NCBI RefSeq assembly: GCF_000214175.1
Contig: NC_015564.1
Span: 3,968,001-4,032,000, forward strand
Length of the DNA: 64,000 nt
From: Hoyosella subflava DQS3-9A1
Lineage (GTDB): Bacteria; Actinomycetota; Actinomycetes; Mycobacteriales; Mycobacteriaceae
Direction of reading: 5' to 3'
A program made the translations under genes and the position numbers. Shown in pieces: positions 52,867 to 61,928 of the stretch (its first letter is position 1; every line of letters starts with the position of its first letter). The notes under the pieces were generated by a model. The model saw nothing but the letters and a program-made list of their open reading frames with translations. It had not been told where the DNA came from and did no database searches.

Positions 52867-54779
52867 CTTCCACCGAAATAGTGTGGCTGCCTGCACAGAT
52901 CGCGCAGCGAGCCACCGAAACTCCGGATACCGTCGCGCTGCGGGAGAAGAACCTCGGGGTGTGGCGGGACATCACGTGGGCGACCTATCACGAGCATGTG
53001 CAGCTTGTTGCGCACGGACTTGCCGACCTTGGAGTGGGTGCGACCGATCGCGTCGGGATACTGTCCGAGAATCGGCCCGAATGGCTGTTCGGTGATCTTG
53101 GCGCACTGACGCTGCGCGGCGTGACAGTGGGCTTCTACTCCACCAATCCCCCAGCGGAGATTGAGTATCAGCTCAACGACGCGGGGGTCCGAGTGCTCAT
53201 CGCGGAGGATCAGGAGCAGGTCGACAAGGTGATGGAGGTGTGGGATCGCTGTCCCGCCCTCGAGCGTGTGATCTACCTCGAGCCCCGAGGGGTCGGGAAC
53301 TATTCTGAACCCCGGCTTCTTTCTTTCTCGGACCTCCTCGACCGGGGTGCGGCGCACCGGGAGACGCACCCCGGCTTCCTCGAAGCGATCGCCGCACAAG
53401 CACAGCCGGATGACATTGCCACATTGATCTATACCTCCGGGACAACTGGCCCTCCGAAAGGCGCGATGTTGTCCATCGCGAACATCGACTACGCCATCAG
53501 TGCGCTCCTCCGGGACACCGGCCTCGTCGACCCACCGCCCTCGCCTGACGATGTGTCACTATCCTTCTTGCCGCTGTGTCACGTGGCTGAGCGCATGTTC
53601 ACCATCTGGAACAACGCCGCGAACGGTCTCGTCGTGCACTTCGCCGAGTCCATCGATACCGTCGCGGCTGACCTCGCCGAGGTTCAGCCCACACTGCTGT
53701 TCGCGGTTCCTCGAATCTGGGAGAAACTGCAATCTGGGGTGGCGATCCGGATGATGTCCGCCTCGCCCGTCAAACGCTTCACCTATCGTGCCGGGACGGG
53801 ACTGGGACAGAGAATCGCAGAAGCGCGGATCAGCAATGGCGGTGAACATACCCCTGTGTCGCGTGCGCTGTACGCCCTCGGATATCCCCTCGTTTTCCGG
53901 GCCTTGCGCGACAAACTGGGGTTGCGCAAAGTACGCGCAGCCATTTCGGGTGCCGCCCCGATTTCCCCGGACGTCTTGAGATTCTTCTCCGCTCTCGGTG
54001 TACCCATGTTCGAGGCCTACGGGATGACCGAGAACTGCGCTGTCGCCACCGCTAGCCGCCGAGGCCGGGTCAAACTCGGCACCGTCGGTGAACCGATTCC
54101 TGGAATTGAACTCCAGCTTGACGAAAAAACTGGAGAGATACTCACCCGTCATCCGGGCAACTTCGTAGGGTACTGGCGCAAGCCTGAGGCAACGGAAAAG
54201 ACCCTCGATTCCGAAGGCTGGCTGCACACCGGCGATGTCGGCGAGTGGGTGGACGGTACGTACATCCGCATTGTCGACAGGCTCAAGGACATCATTATTA
54301 CCGCAGGCGGCAAGAACATCTCGCCGTCCGAGATCGAGAATCAGCTCAAGACGTCCCCATTCGTCAAGGAAGCTGTCGTCATCGGAGACAAGCGGCCCTA
54401 TCTCACCGCGCTCGTAGGAATCGACTTCGACTCCGTCTCCGACTGGGCTGCCCGAAAAGGACTGCAATACACCACCTACCGTGATCTTTCGACAAAACCG
54501 GAGGTCCTCGATTTGGTTCGCGAGGCCATCCTCGCGACGAACGACCGGTTCGCGCGGGTCGAAAACATCCGGAAGTTCCGCGTGTTGCTCAAGGAGCTCG
54601 ACCATGATGACGGCGAGCTCACCGCCACCCAGAAAGTTCGGCGCACCGCACTTGCTGATCGGTTCGGCTACCTCATCGAGGATATGTACTTCGACAACAC
54701 CCACCATCCCGGCGGGGATCTGAGCCGCGTGTATACCGGTGACGCCGCAGCTAGCGTTGCGGAGGGAAGTGGAGCATGA
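52863..54779 (+). CDS. Long-chain acyl-CoA ligase embedded in the LIV-type operon
   Basis: A 638-residue adenylate-forming ligase. A3 loop LIYTSGTTGPPKGAM, A5 EAYGMTENCAVAT, A7 GWLHTGDVGEW, A8 RIVDRLKDIIITAGGKNISP. It belongs with AMP-dependent long-chain ligases and would activate a carboxylic acid to its CoA ester. GTG 52863 overlaps the LivG stop and its TGA overlaps the LivH start, so it is locked into the transporter operon between ATPases and permeases. This suggests uptake followed by CoA capture of a carboxylate. Confidence 0.93.
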   Translation: MTSTEIVWLPAQIAQRATETPDTVALREKNLGVWRDITWATYHEHVQLVAHGLADLGVGATDRVGILSENRPEWLFGDLGALTLRGVTVGFYSTNPPAEIEYQLNDAGVRVLIAEDQEQVDKVMEVWDRCPALERVIYLEPRGVGNYSEPRLLSFSDLLDRGAAHRETHPGFLEAIAAQAQPDDIATLIYTSGTTGPPKGAMLSIANIDYAISALLRDTGLVDPPPSPDDVSLSFLPLCHVAERMFTIWNNAANGLVVHFAESIDTVAADLAEVQPTLLFAVPRIWEKLQSGVAIRMMSASPVKRFTYRAGTGLGQRIAEARISNGGEHTPVSRALYALGYPLVFRALRDKLGLRKVRAAISGAAPISPDVLRFFSALGVPMFEAYGMTENCAVATASRRGRVKLGTVGEPIPGIELQLDEKTGEILTRHPGNFVGYWRKPEATEKTLDSEGWLHTGDVGEWVDGTYIRIVDRLKDIIITAGGKNISPSEIENQLKTSPFVKEAVVIGDKRPYLTALVGIDFDSVSDWAARKGLQYTTYRDLSTKPEVLDLVREAILATNDRFARVENIRKFRVLLKELDHDDGELTATQKVRRTALADRFGYLIEDMYFDNTHHPGGDLSRVYTGDAAASVAEGSGA

Positions 54780-55729
54780 TCGAACTGCTCGACACCATTG
54801 TCCGCGGAACTGGCCTGGGCGCCCTGTACGCGCTCATCGCGATCGGTTTCGTGATCATCTTCCGTGCTACCGGGGTACTGAACTTTGCCCAGCCGATCTT
54901 CATGATCTTCGGCACTTACATGAGCTACCTCGTCGCCGTTCAGTGGGGGTTGCCGTTTCCGGTCGCTGTCGTCATCGCGGTCTGCGCAGGTGCGCTCGTG
55001 GCGATGGCGTGTGAACGCGTCGCGCTGCGCCCAATGGTCGGACGGCCACCGTTTTCGGCCGCCCTGGTCACCGTCGGTTTGTTCGCCGCGGGCCTTGTCG
55101 TCACAACGAAACTGATCGGCCATGGCGTCATCACGTCTGGTGATCCGTGGGGGCTGAGCAATTTCTGTCTAGGCGGTGAGCGTCGTGAAATGGCGGTCGC
55201 TATCACCGGCGTTCCCGCAGCCTGCGACGGTGGCGTCAGCATCGCACACACCGATCTCGCGAAGATCATCGCTGCGACGCTCGCGATTGCTGCCCTTGGC
55301 TGGTGGCTGACCCGATCCCGATATGGCCTGGCAATGCGCGCCACCGCAAGTGACCCGGAAGTAGCCATGGCTCAGGGCATTAGCGCGGGTAAGGTGTTCG
55401 CCCTCTCTTGGGGCATCGCTGGCGCTTTTGCCGCACTTGCTGGCGTCCTCCTGGGTACCGCACCTGGAGGGGTCGCCGCTCTTGGGGCGCTCATCGCGCT
55501 GAAAGCAATTCCTGCGATCATCGTCGGCGGGCTCGACTCCGTCAAAGGCGCAGTGGTGGGCGGGCTCATCGTGGGACTGTCCGAGGCGCTGACAAAGACC
55601 TATCAGCCAGGGATCGCTCCGTGGCTTGGCTCGAATTTCGACATCGTCATGCCTTATCTGATCATGCTCGTGGTGCTCATGATCCGTCCACAGGGATTGT
55701 TTGGCACCAAGGAGGTGCAGCGCGTATGA
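54776..55729 (+). CDS. LIV-type ABC transporter permease (LivH-like)
   Basis: A 317-residue inner-membrane permease with about eight helices. GLGALYALIAIGFVIIFRATGVLNFAQ at the N-terminus and GISAGKVFALSWGIAGAFAALAGVL in the middle are characteristic of LivH. A Cys-containing external loop (WGLSNFCLGGERREM) is longer than usual. Coupled on both sides by ATGA. Confidence 0.93.
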   Translation: MIELLDTIVRGTGLGALYALIAIGFVIIFRATGVLNFAQPIFMIFGTYMSYLVAVQWGLPFPVAVVIAVCAGALVAMACERVALRPMVGRPPFSAALVTVGLFAAGLVVTTKLIGHGVITSGDPWGLSNFCLGGERREMAVAITGVPAACDGGVSIAHTDLAKIIAATLAIAALGWWLTRSRYGLAMRATASDPEVAMAQGISAGKVFALSWGIAGAFAALAGVLLGTAPGGVAALGALIALKAIPAIIVGGLDSVKGAVVGGLIVGLSEALTKTYQPGIAPWLGSNFDIVMPYLIMLVVLMIRPQGLFGTKEVQRV

Positions 55730-56934
55730 GCACGACAACCAGTCCGGGGCTTAACCTCAGCGGGCGGCTCGGTGCAGGAGCGGTTGGTGATGAATCCGCC
55801 TCCGTCCCTCGCAAAGTCCGATGGGGGCGACCACGGCTCTATACGAAGTATTCGAAGGACCAGGCAATCTGGAACACCCCAGCGAAGCTGTGGTGGACCG
55901 TAGGCCTCATCGTTCTTGCCGTACTGGCGCCGTTCTTCCTGTCACGGGACCTCACGGTCTTGTTGTCACTTGCGTGCGTGTACGCAATCGGCGGGATCGG
56001 CCTCAATCTGCTTACGGGATACGCCGGTCAAGTTTCCCTCGGGCACGCGTTCTTTGTCGGTGTCGGCGCTTATACAGCTGCAGTCTTCGGTGGAGACGCC
56101 ACGGGACGTGTCTGGGGCCTTGGCTGGGATATGGCGCTGTGGCTGCCACTCGCAGCGATAGTTCCGGCCATCATCGGGTTCCTCGTCGCACCGCTCGCTG
56201 CGCGTGTTCGTGGCTTGTATCTCGCGACACTGACACTTGCGTTGCTCATGCTGGGTGACCATCTGTTCCGCGAGTGGCGCGCCGTTACTGGTGGATCTGG
56301 CGTAGGGCGGGCCCCTGCGAATCTCACACTGTTCGGCGTGGATCTGTCCACGAGCTACCGGATCGGTGGTTACGTCCTCACCCAGCAGGTGACTGTCTAC
56401 TTCATCTGCCTCGTCCTTCTCATCGTGCTCGCCGTCGCGGCGCGCAACATTGCGCGGTCCCGCATTGGGCGATCTTTCGCTGCAGTGCGTGACCGCGACA
56501 TTGCTGCGGAAGTGATGGGCATCGGACTTCAGCGCACGAAGACGCTGGCCTTCGTCCTGTCGTCCGCGTACGCCGGCATCTGCGGTGCACTGCTCGCGGT
56601 TGTGGTGGGACGGATCAGCGCAGACCGTTGGAACTTGCTCCTCTCGATCGACTTTCTCGCCATCGTGCTCATCGGTGGTATGGCCACTATCTCGGGCAGC
56701 CTGATTGGTGCGTGCTTTGTTGTTCTGCTCCCCCGCGTCATCGATGAGTTCTCTCACCTGATCCCCTTCCTCAGTGCGAGCGGGGTAACGGGCGGGGGGC
56801 TCACGGTGGACGAGTTCAAAGCAATCGTCTTTGGTCTGCTGATCGTGCTGTTCATCATCGTGGAACCGCGCGGACTATTCGGTTTATGGATGCGAGTAAG
56901 GAACTACTTCAAAGCCTGGCCATTCTCCCGGTAG
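55726..56934 (+). CDS. LIV-type ABC transporter permease (LivM-like)
   Basis: A 402-residue permease with a roughly 60-residue soluble N-terminus then about nine helices. GIGLNLLTGYAGQVSLGHAFF and IGRSFAAVRDRDIAAEVMGI are LivM hallmarks. ATG 55726 overlaps the LivH stop (ATGA). Works with the ATPases at 51308-52866. Confidence 0.93.
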   Translation: MSTTTSPGLNLSGRLGAGAVGDESASVPRKVRWGRPRLYTKYSKDQAIWNTPAKLWWTVGLIVLAVLAPFFLSRDLTVLLSLACVYAIGGIGLNLLTGYAGQVSLGHAFFVGVGAYTAAVFGGDATGRVWGLGWDMALWLPLAAIVPAIIGFLVAPLAARVRGLYLATLTLALLMLGDHLFREWRAVTGGSGVGRAPANLTLFGVDLSTSYRIGGYVLTQQVTVYFICLVLLIVLAVAARNIARSRIGRSFAAVRDRDIAAEVMGIGLQRTKTLAFVLSSAYAGICGALLAVVVGRISADRWNLLLSIDFLAIVLIGGMATISGSLIGACFVVLLPRVIDEFSHLIPFLSASGVTGGGLTVDEFKAIVFGLLIVLFIIVEPRGLFGLWMRVRNYFKAWPFSR

Positions 56935-56983
56935 CAGAACCATGTAGTCACTTCCATCAGTCCGAACAACAGGGAGGTACCCG

Positions 56984-58288
56984 TTGAGATCACGATCCAG
57001 GCGCTGGGGAACCGCGCTTGTAGCCGCGCCAGCAATTCTCGCCCTCGCAGCCGCCACGGCCTGCACCGCAGTGGATGACGAGGAGGATGTCACCGCTGGG
57101 GTGGGCGTTACCGAAGAACCGTGCCCCGACGCGGTCAATGCCGACAACGGATGCATCTACCTCGGTGTGCTTTCCGACCTCGAGGGAGGGCCGTTCGCAG
57201 AACTCGGTGCCCAGATCCAGCAGGGCCAGCTCGCATTCTGGCGCTCGGTCAACGAGGATGGCGGCATCGCTGGGTACGACGTGGACATCTCCCGGTACAC
57301 GCGCAACACCGCGTACAGCGTGGACCAGCACGCCACCGAGTATCAGGACATCGAACCACACGTCCTCGCACTCGCCATGAGCCTCGGTACTCCGCAAACG
57401 GAATCTGTATTGGCGAGCATGGACAGCTCAAATCTCGTCGCCGTGCCCGGTTCATGGTGGTCAGGGCTGCACTTTGACGACGCCGACCGTGGTTTGATCC
57501 TGGAATCCGGATACTCCTATTGCACCGAATCAGTCATCGGCCTCGACTGGTTCAGCGAGGAGTACGGCACACCCGAAACGCTGCTCACCGTGGGGTACCC
57601 CGGGGACTATGGTTCCGACTCCGCGGTCGGAGCAACTCGCTGGGCGGAAGCGAACGATGTCGAAGTTCTCGCGCAAATCGACACGGCTCCCAACGCTATG
57701 GTGCAGAACCAGGACGCTGCGGTCGAACAGATTCTGAGTCAGCAGCCGGACGTGGTACTCATTGCGACCGCTCCCGGTGAAGCAGCGGAGATCGTCGCGA
57801 AAGCCGTGTCACGCGGTTACGACGGCCGATTCCTCGGTTCCGTGCCCACCTGGAATCCGCGGCTGCTCGAGACCGCGGCGATCGGTGCGCTGACGGCCCG
57901 GTACAACCATGTCGGCCCGTGGCAAGGGTGGGACGGCGACAGTGCTGCACTCTCCGCGATCCGTGAGTCTCTCGATGGCAGACTTCCCGACAACCAGGGC
58001 TACATTTTCGGTTGGGTGTGGTCGTATCCGCTGAAGTCACTTCTCGAAGCGGCCGCCGATGACGGTGAACTGTCACGTTCGGCGCTGCGTGCCGCGATCG
58101 ATGGTCTCGAAGTGGATTACGAGGGTGCGCTGCCGAATCGCACATTCGGGGAACCGCCCGCGTTTGACGAGATGAGTGCGACGATCTCAGTTCCTGACGC
58201 TGAAGTTGAACTCGGAACCCGGGCGATCGCAGATGGGGTTACAGCAACCACCGAGGTAGAGTACGACGCTCCGTGCGTGCAGCCGTGA
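56984..58288 (+). CDS. LIV-type substrate-binding lipoprotein
   Basis: A 434-residue binding protein (Peripla_BP_6 type). TTG start with GGGAGG seven bases upstream; signal peptide and lipobox ATAC (Cys27). Mature protein has paired Cys (PCPDAVNADNGC) and a type I fold opening IYLGVLSDLEGGPFAELG. The ligand is unknown; the ligase in the operon suggests an organic acid. Last gene of the operon, with a strong terminator after it. Confidence 0.9.
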   Translation: MRSRSRRWGTALVAAPAILALAAATACTAVDDEEDVTAGVGVTEEPCPDAVNADNGCIYLGVLSDLEGGPFAELGAQIQQGQLAFWRSVNEDGGIAGYDVDISRYTRNTAYSVDQHATEYQDIEPHVLALAMSLGTPQTESVLASMDSSNLVAVPGSWWSGLHFDDADRGLILESGYSYCTESVIGLDWFSEEYGTPETLLTVGYPGDYGSDSAVGATRWAEANDVEVLAQIDTAPNAMVQNQDAAVEQILSQQPDVVLIATAPGEAAEIVAKAVSRGYDGRFLGSVPTWNPRLLETAAIGALTARYNHVGPWQGWDGDSAALSAIRESLDGRLPDNQGYIFGWVWSYPLKSLLEAAADDGELSRSALRAAIDGLEVDYEGALPNRTFGEPPAFDEMSATISVPDAEVELGTRAIADGVTATTEVEYDAPCVQP

Positions 58289-58303
58289 TGCGGTAGCGGA
58301 CCG

Positions 58304-58344
58304 AATCGTGGGCCTTTCCCTTCGAATGGGAGGGGCCCACGATT
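58304..58344 (+). terminator. Strong terminator after the LIV-type operon
   Basis: AATCGTGGGCC (58304-58314) pairs with GGCCCACGATT (58334-58344); the stem continues inward with CCC (58318-58320) and GGG (58328-58330). It is followed by TGTGTG and lies 15 bases after the binding-protein stop. Confidence 0.8.
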
Positions 58345-58354
58345 TGTGTGCGAG

Positions 58355-58429
58355 TTAAGTGATGATCTCGACGATTCCGGCGATGATCCCGCAGAAGACC
58401 GACCATGGCCACACCTGAATGCAGTACAC
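58355..58429 (-). CDS. Candidate 24-residue hydrophobic peptide
   Basis: A GTG-started frame of 24 codons ending TAA. The upstream sequence is GGGAGG then five bases before GTG, the best ribosome site for hundreds of bases. The product starts MYCIQVWPWSV, then a hydrophobic FCGIIAGIVEII segment ending in Thr, so it should sit in the membrane. It lies alone in the 441-base gap between two transporter operons. It could be a toxin-like, regulatory or transporter-modulating peptide; no homologue recognised. Short hydrophobic frames arise by chance, so proof needs translation data. Confidence 0.45.
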   Translation of the reverse strand: MYCIQVWPWSVFCGIIAGIVEIIT

Positions 58430-58677
58430 GTTAACCTCCCTAGCGAGTGATTTGCGACACAGCCCGACCGTATCGAGATGACAGCCCGCAAACCACCACC
58501 CGTTGCAACACAGGGGGATTCGCCCCTAACCGCACCCAATCCCCCAATCTGCTGCTCAGCACAAAGTTTGTACGATCAACCACCCCTTCGTGGCCTGCGT
58601 GATTTACGTTATGCTCACTCACGCAAAGTGACCGCGCCCGCAAACCGGGGGGTAGGGCAGGTCATTGGGGGAGACGA

Positions 58678-58706
58678 AAGGGCGCCTGCGTAACGCAGGC
58701 GCCCTT
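58678..58706. terminator. Perfect 13-bp hairpin between the gap and the sugar ABC operon
   Basis: AAGGGCGCCTGCG (58678-58690), three-base loop, CGCAGGCGCCCTT (58694-58706). It is 24 bases beyond the sugar ABC ATPase stop on the minus strand; on the plus strand it is followed by CACGTTTT. It ends the sugar operon and perhaps also a short plus-strand RNA. Confidence 0.75.
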
Positions 58707-58729
58707 CACGTTTTCCAGCGGGACGCAGA

Positions 58730-59545
58730 CTACTTGCCGCGCAGCTCGTGGCTCAGTGCATCGAGTTCATCGCCGCCCGCCATCTGCCGTGTGAGGTCGT
58801 CAAGTGAAAGCTCGTCGTAGGTGCAGTCCAGCGTCTGACGGCCCCGATTGAGCAACACAAAGTGGTCGCCCACCATGTGGGCGTGGTGGGGGTTGTGCGT
58901 GATGAAGATGACACCGAAGCCGTGCTCCTTCGCCGCCGTGATGTACCGCAGCACCATGCCGGACTGCTTGACACCAAGCGCTGCCGTGGGCTCGTCGAGG
59001 ATCAGGGCGCGCGCGCCGAAGTACACCGCGCGAGCGATCGCCACGCACTGGCGCTGGCCACCAGAGAGGCTGCCGATTGGGGCATCGACGTCGGGCAGGT
59101 CAATGCCCATCTTGTACAACTCTTCACGCGCAACCCCGCGCATTGTTTTGACGTCAAGGGAGCGGGTGAACTTGTTTTTGTAGAGTTCTTGACCGAGGTA
59201 GAAGTTGCGCCACACCGGCATGAGGGCGACGACTGCGAGGTCTTGATAAACGGTGGCGATGCCTTTTTCCAGTGCGTCCATCGGAGAGCTGAAGTGCACT
59301 GGCTCGCCATCGACGAGGACTTCGCCTTCGGTCTGCTGGTGCAGGCCAGCCATAATCTTGATCAGAGTCGACTTACCGGCTCCGTTGTCACCCAACACAC
59401 CGGTTACCTCGCCCGCGAATACGCGCAAGTTGATGTCTTGTAGCGCAACGATATTGCCGTACCGCTTACCGACGTGCTTGAACTCGATCAGCGGCACTTT
59501 CCCGCTGTGTCTGGCTTCGGGGGCAGATTCTGTTTCAGTGCTCAT
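58730..59545 (-). CDS. Sugar (inositol-type) ABC transporter ATP-binding protein
   Basis: A 271-residue single-domain ATPase, half the size of RbsA/XylG two-domain types. Walker A GDNGAGKSTL, signature LSGGQRQCV, Walker B ALILDEPTAALG (Gly where Asp is usual at the end), H-loop FITHNPHHAHMVGD. It pairs as a homodimer with the permease upstream. Last gene of an importer probably for myo-inositol, given the IolR-type control and iolC nearby. Confidence 0.92.
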   Translation of the reverse strand: MSTETESAPEARHSGKVPLIEFKHVGKRYGNIVALQDINLRVFAGEVTGVLGDNGAGKSTLIKIMAGLHQQTEGEVLVDGEPVHFSSPMDALEKGIATVYQDLAVVALMPVWRNFYLGQELYKNKFTRSLDVKTMRGVAREELYKMGIDLPDVDAPIGSLSGGQRQCVAIARAVYFGARALILDEPTAALGVKQSGMVLRYITAAKEHGFGVIFITHNPHHAHMVGDHFVLLNRGRQTLDCTYDELSLDDLTRQMAGGDELDALSHELRGK

Positions 59546-59554
59546 TTGTCAGCC

Positions 59555-60610
59555 TTACTTACTCGCCGCGTACTTGCGTATCGCGTTGTTTCCGATGACC
59601 GCGAGCAACAGCATCGCGCCAAGGAAGAACTTGAACCAGTCAGGCTCCCAGCCTGCGAGGACGATGCCCTGGTTGGTCATGCCGAAGATGAAGGCACCGA
59701 TGCAGGCGCCGATTGCCGTGCCGTAGCCACCGGTGAGCAAGCAGCCACCGATAACAGCTGCGGCGATGTAGATCAGCTCGTTGGTGACACCCTGACCAGA
59801 CTGGACGGTGTCGAACGCGAACAGGATGTGCATGCCGGAGAACCATGCGGCGAAGCCGACCGTCATGAAGAGAATGATCTTCACGCGGTTGACTGGAACA
59901 CCGACAGCGCGGGCACTCTCGGCGTTGCCGCCGACCGCGAATATCCAGTTGCCGAATTTCGTCTTGAACAGCACGAAAGAAGCGACCGCTGCGAACACAA
60001 GCCACCACAGGACGGTGATCCGGATGCTGACGCCGCCGACGTTAATGCTCGAGGCGAAGACCGCGCGCGCGGAGGCCCAGCCTTCCATATCTGACACGCG
60101 TGGAGTTGAGACCGAGTTCGTCACGAACTTCGTCACCGCGATATTCGCTCCCTGCAACATCAGGAACATACCTAGTGTGATCAGGAAGCTGTGAATCTTT
60201 GTTTTTGTGACGAGCCAGCCGTTGATGAAGCCGATGGCGAGGCAGACAAACAAAGCGAGGAAGGCGCCGAGCCACAAATTCAGGTGCAGGTTGTAGGCGA
60301 TCATCGACGCCGCAAGGGCACCGGCAGTGACGTTGACACCAGCGGAGAGGTCGAATTCCCCACCTATCATCAGTAGCGCGACAGCGATTGCCATGATGCC
60401 GATCGTCGAGCTCGCGTACAACACCGTCGCGAAGGAGTCGACGTTGCGGAACGGTGGCGCCATCGCGACGAAGAAGCCGAAGATCAGGATCGCGCCGAGG
60501 ACGGAGCCCAGCTCCGGCCTGAGGATCACGGTATGGAGCAACTTGCGTTTGGCGACACGTTCATCTTGAGGTCGCTGAGGCGGCGCCGCAGCTGGGGTCT
60601 GGACAGACAT
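59555..60610 (-). CDS. Sugar (inositol-type) ABC transporter permease
   Basis: A 351-residue RbsC/XylH-type permease with about ten helices. LMIGGEFDLSAGVNVTAGALAASM and GVPVNRVKIILFMTVGFAAWFSGM and AAAVIGGCLLTGGYGTAIGACIGAFIFGM are family hallmarks. It follows a strong hairpin behind the binding-protein gene, which may set a lower level of permease than binding protein. Confidence 0.92.
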   Translation of the reverse strand: MSVQTPAAAPPQRPQDERVAKRKLLHTVILRPELGSVLGAILIFGFFVAMAPPFRNVDSFATVLYASSTIGIMAIAVALLMIGGEFDLSAGVNVTAGALAASMIAYNLHLNLWLGAFLALFVCLAIGFINGWLVTKTKIHSFLITLGMFLMLQGANIAVTKFVTNSVSTPRVSDMEGWASARAVFASSINVGGVSIRITVLWWLVFAAVASFVLFKTKFGNWIFAVGGNAESARAVGVPVNRVKIILFMTVGFAAWFSGMHILFAFDTVQSGQGVTNELIYIAAAVIGGCLLTGGYGTAIGACIGAFIFGMTNQGIVLAGWEPDWFKFFLGAMLLLAVIGNNAIRKYAASK

Positions 60611-60633
60611 ATCATTCCCTTAAGTCAGTGGAG

Positions 60634-60672
60634 AAGCGCCCGGGCGCGGGGTGGGCTCACGCCCGGGCGCTT
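60634..60672 (-). terminator. Intercistronic hairpin between binding protein and permease
   Basis: A perfect 13-bp stem, AAGCGCCCGGGCG (60634-60646) with CGCCCGGGCGCTT (60660-60672), begins eight bases after the binding-protein stop and ends 24 bases before the permease. Probably partial termination or 3-prime protection that raises binding-protein mRNA over permease mRNA. Confidence 0.7.
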
Positions 60673-60679
60673 GGTCCGG

Positions 60680-61723
60680 TCAGCGGAGTCCCGACCTCGC
60701 GAGGTCCGCGATGGATTCAATATTCGACTCGTCGATGAATGTCGGCCCGGTGAGTACTGACTGGCCACCACCGATGACGGTGTCGTTGTAGATGTTGAGC
60801 CAGAGCGAGTCGACCGCGAGATACCCTTGCAGGAAGGGCTGCTGGTCGATTGCCCATTCGACATCGCCGGCCTCGATCGCATCCATCAGAGCCGCGTTGG
60901 TGTCGAACGTGACTACGCGTGCTTCGCTATTCGAGTCAGTGATCGCGTCTACGGCTGTCAGCGCGAACGGTGCCCCTAGGGTGATCACCGTATCGATGTT
61001 CGGATCCTGACGGAGCTTCGCGTCGATTGCGGCGCGCACACCCGGCATGTTGCGACCCTCAACGTTGAGGACTTCGGAGTTCCCATTGAACGTCGAAGCG
61101 ACACCTGCGCAGCGTGACTCGAGTGCGACGTTTCCCTGCTCCTGAATGACGCAGATGGCATTTTGTGAGCCTTCTTCGTTCAGCCGCTCGCCGACTGCAG
61201 CACCTGCCACGTTTTCGTCCTGACCGAAGTACTGCTCGACGCCGAGCCGCTCCCAGTCATCGAGGCCGGCGTTGAAGGCAACGACCGGCACTCCGGCGTT
61301 CGCAGCCTGCTGCACAGCGCCAGACAGCGCGTCCGGGAACGCCAGAGTCAGCGCGATGCCATCGACACCGGCGTCAAGGGCCCCCTGCACGAAGTTCGCC
61401 TGGTTCGGAGCCTGGGGGTCCGACGAGTAGCGAAGGGTTGCATTGTTCTTCGCTGCCGCCGTCTCGGCGCCCGCGCGGATCATGTCCCAGAATGTGTCGC
61501 CTGGAGGAGCATGGGTGATCATCGCGATGGTGATCGGGTCAGTGTCGGCCTGCCCTGCGCCGATGCCGCCCCCCGTAGCCTCCGGACGCCCACCGGTAGA
61601 AGAACATGCTGCGGTAACCGCAATGAGCGTGAGACCGGCGACCGCTCCGAGCCACCGGCGGTAGGTACGCGGTGGTCGAGCGGCCGAGGCCCTGCGGCTT
61701 TCCCACTGTGGGTGAGAGGTCAT
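60680..61723 (-). CDS. Sugar (inositol-type) substrate-binding lipoprotein
   Basis: A 347-residue Peripla_BP_4 protein. Signal peptide with lipobox VTAAC, then ITIAMITHAPPGDTFWDMIRAG, the QAPNQANFVQGALDAGVDGIALT region and VVAFNAGLDDW, which match ribose/inositol-type binding proteins. First gene of the importer; upstream are the IolR-type element (61812-61839) and a CRP-like site (61790-61805). Confidence 0.92.
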   Translation of the reverse strand: MTSHPQWESRRASAARPPRTYRRWLGAVAGLTLIAVTAACSSTGGRPEATGGGIGAGQADTDPITIAMITHAPPGDTFWDMIRAGAETAAAKNNATLRYSSDPQAPNQANFVQGALDAGVDGIALTLAFPDALSGAVQQAANAGVPVVAFNAGLDDWERLGVEQYFGQDENVAGAAVGERLNEEGSQNAICVIQEQGNVALESRCAGVASTFNGNSEVLNVEGRNMPGVRAAIDAKLRQDPNIDTVITLGAPFALTAVDAITDSNSEARVVTFDTNAALMDAIEAGDVEWAIDQQPFLQGYLAVDSLWLNIYNDTVIGGGQSVLTGPTFIDESNIESIADLARSGLR

Positions 61724-61789
61724 TTGGGGATGTCCCTTCGTGAATATGAACCGGGCCGAACTGTGGTGTTCGCCATCGATATATCTAGG

Positions 61790-61805
61790 TGTAACTCAGC
61801 TCACA
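61790..61805. promoter_or_regulatory. CRP/GlxR-like site in the importer promoter
   Basis: TGTAACTCAGCTCACA fits TGTGA-N6-TCACA with one mismatch. It sits six bases from the 28-bp element at 61812-61839, on the gene-proximal side. The same spacing holds for the TGTGC-N6-GCACA palindrome in front of iolC. Confidence 0.5.
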
Positions 61806-61811
61806 ACATCC

Positions 61812-61839
61812 TGTCAATACTTTGTCCTAACATTCTGAC
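61812..61839. repeat. 28-bp IolR-type element, copy 1 (importer promoter)
   Basis: A 28-base sequence identical, in inverted orientation, to 62768-62795. It contains TGTCCTAACA, a full match to the C. glutamicum IolR motif KGWCHTRACA as I recall it, and TTGACA on the minus strand, which could serve as the -35 for the importer operon. Lies 89 bases upstream of the binding-protein gene. Confidence 0.8.
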
Positions 61840-61928
61840 GAATACGCCTGAGATTGGGGCGCCCTGCCCCGGAAAACGGCATAGCGAAGCGCGCCTGGCA
61901 ACCGGGCAAATATTCAGGACGGGGTTAT

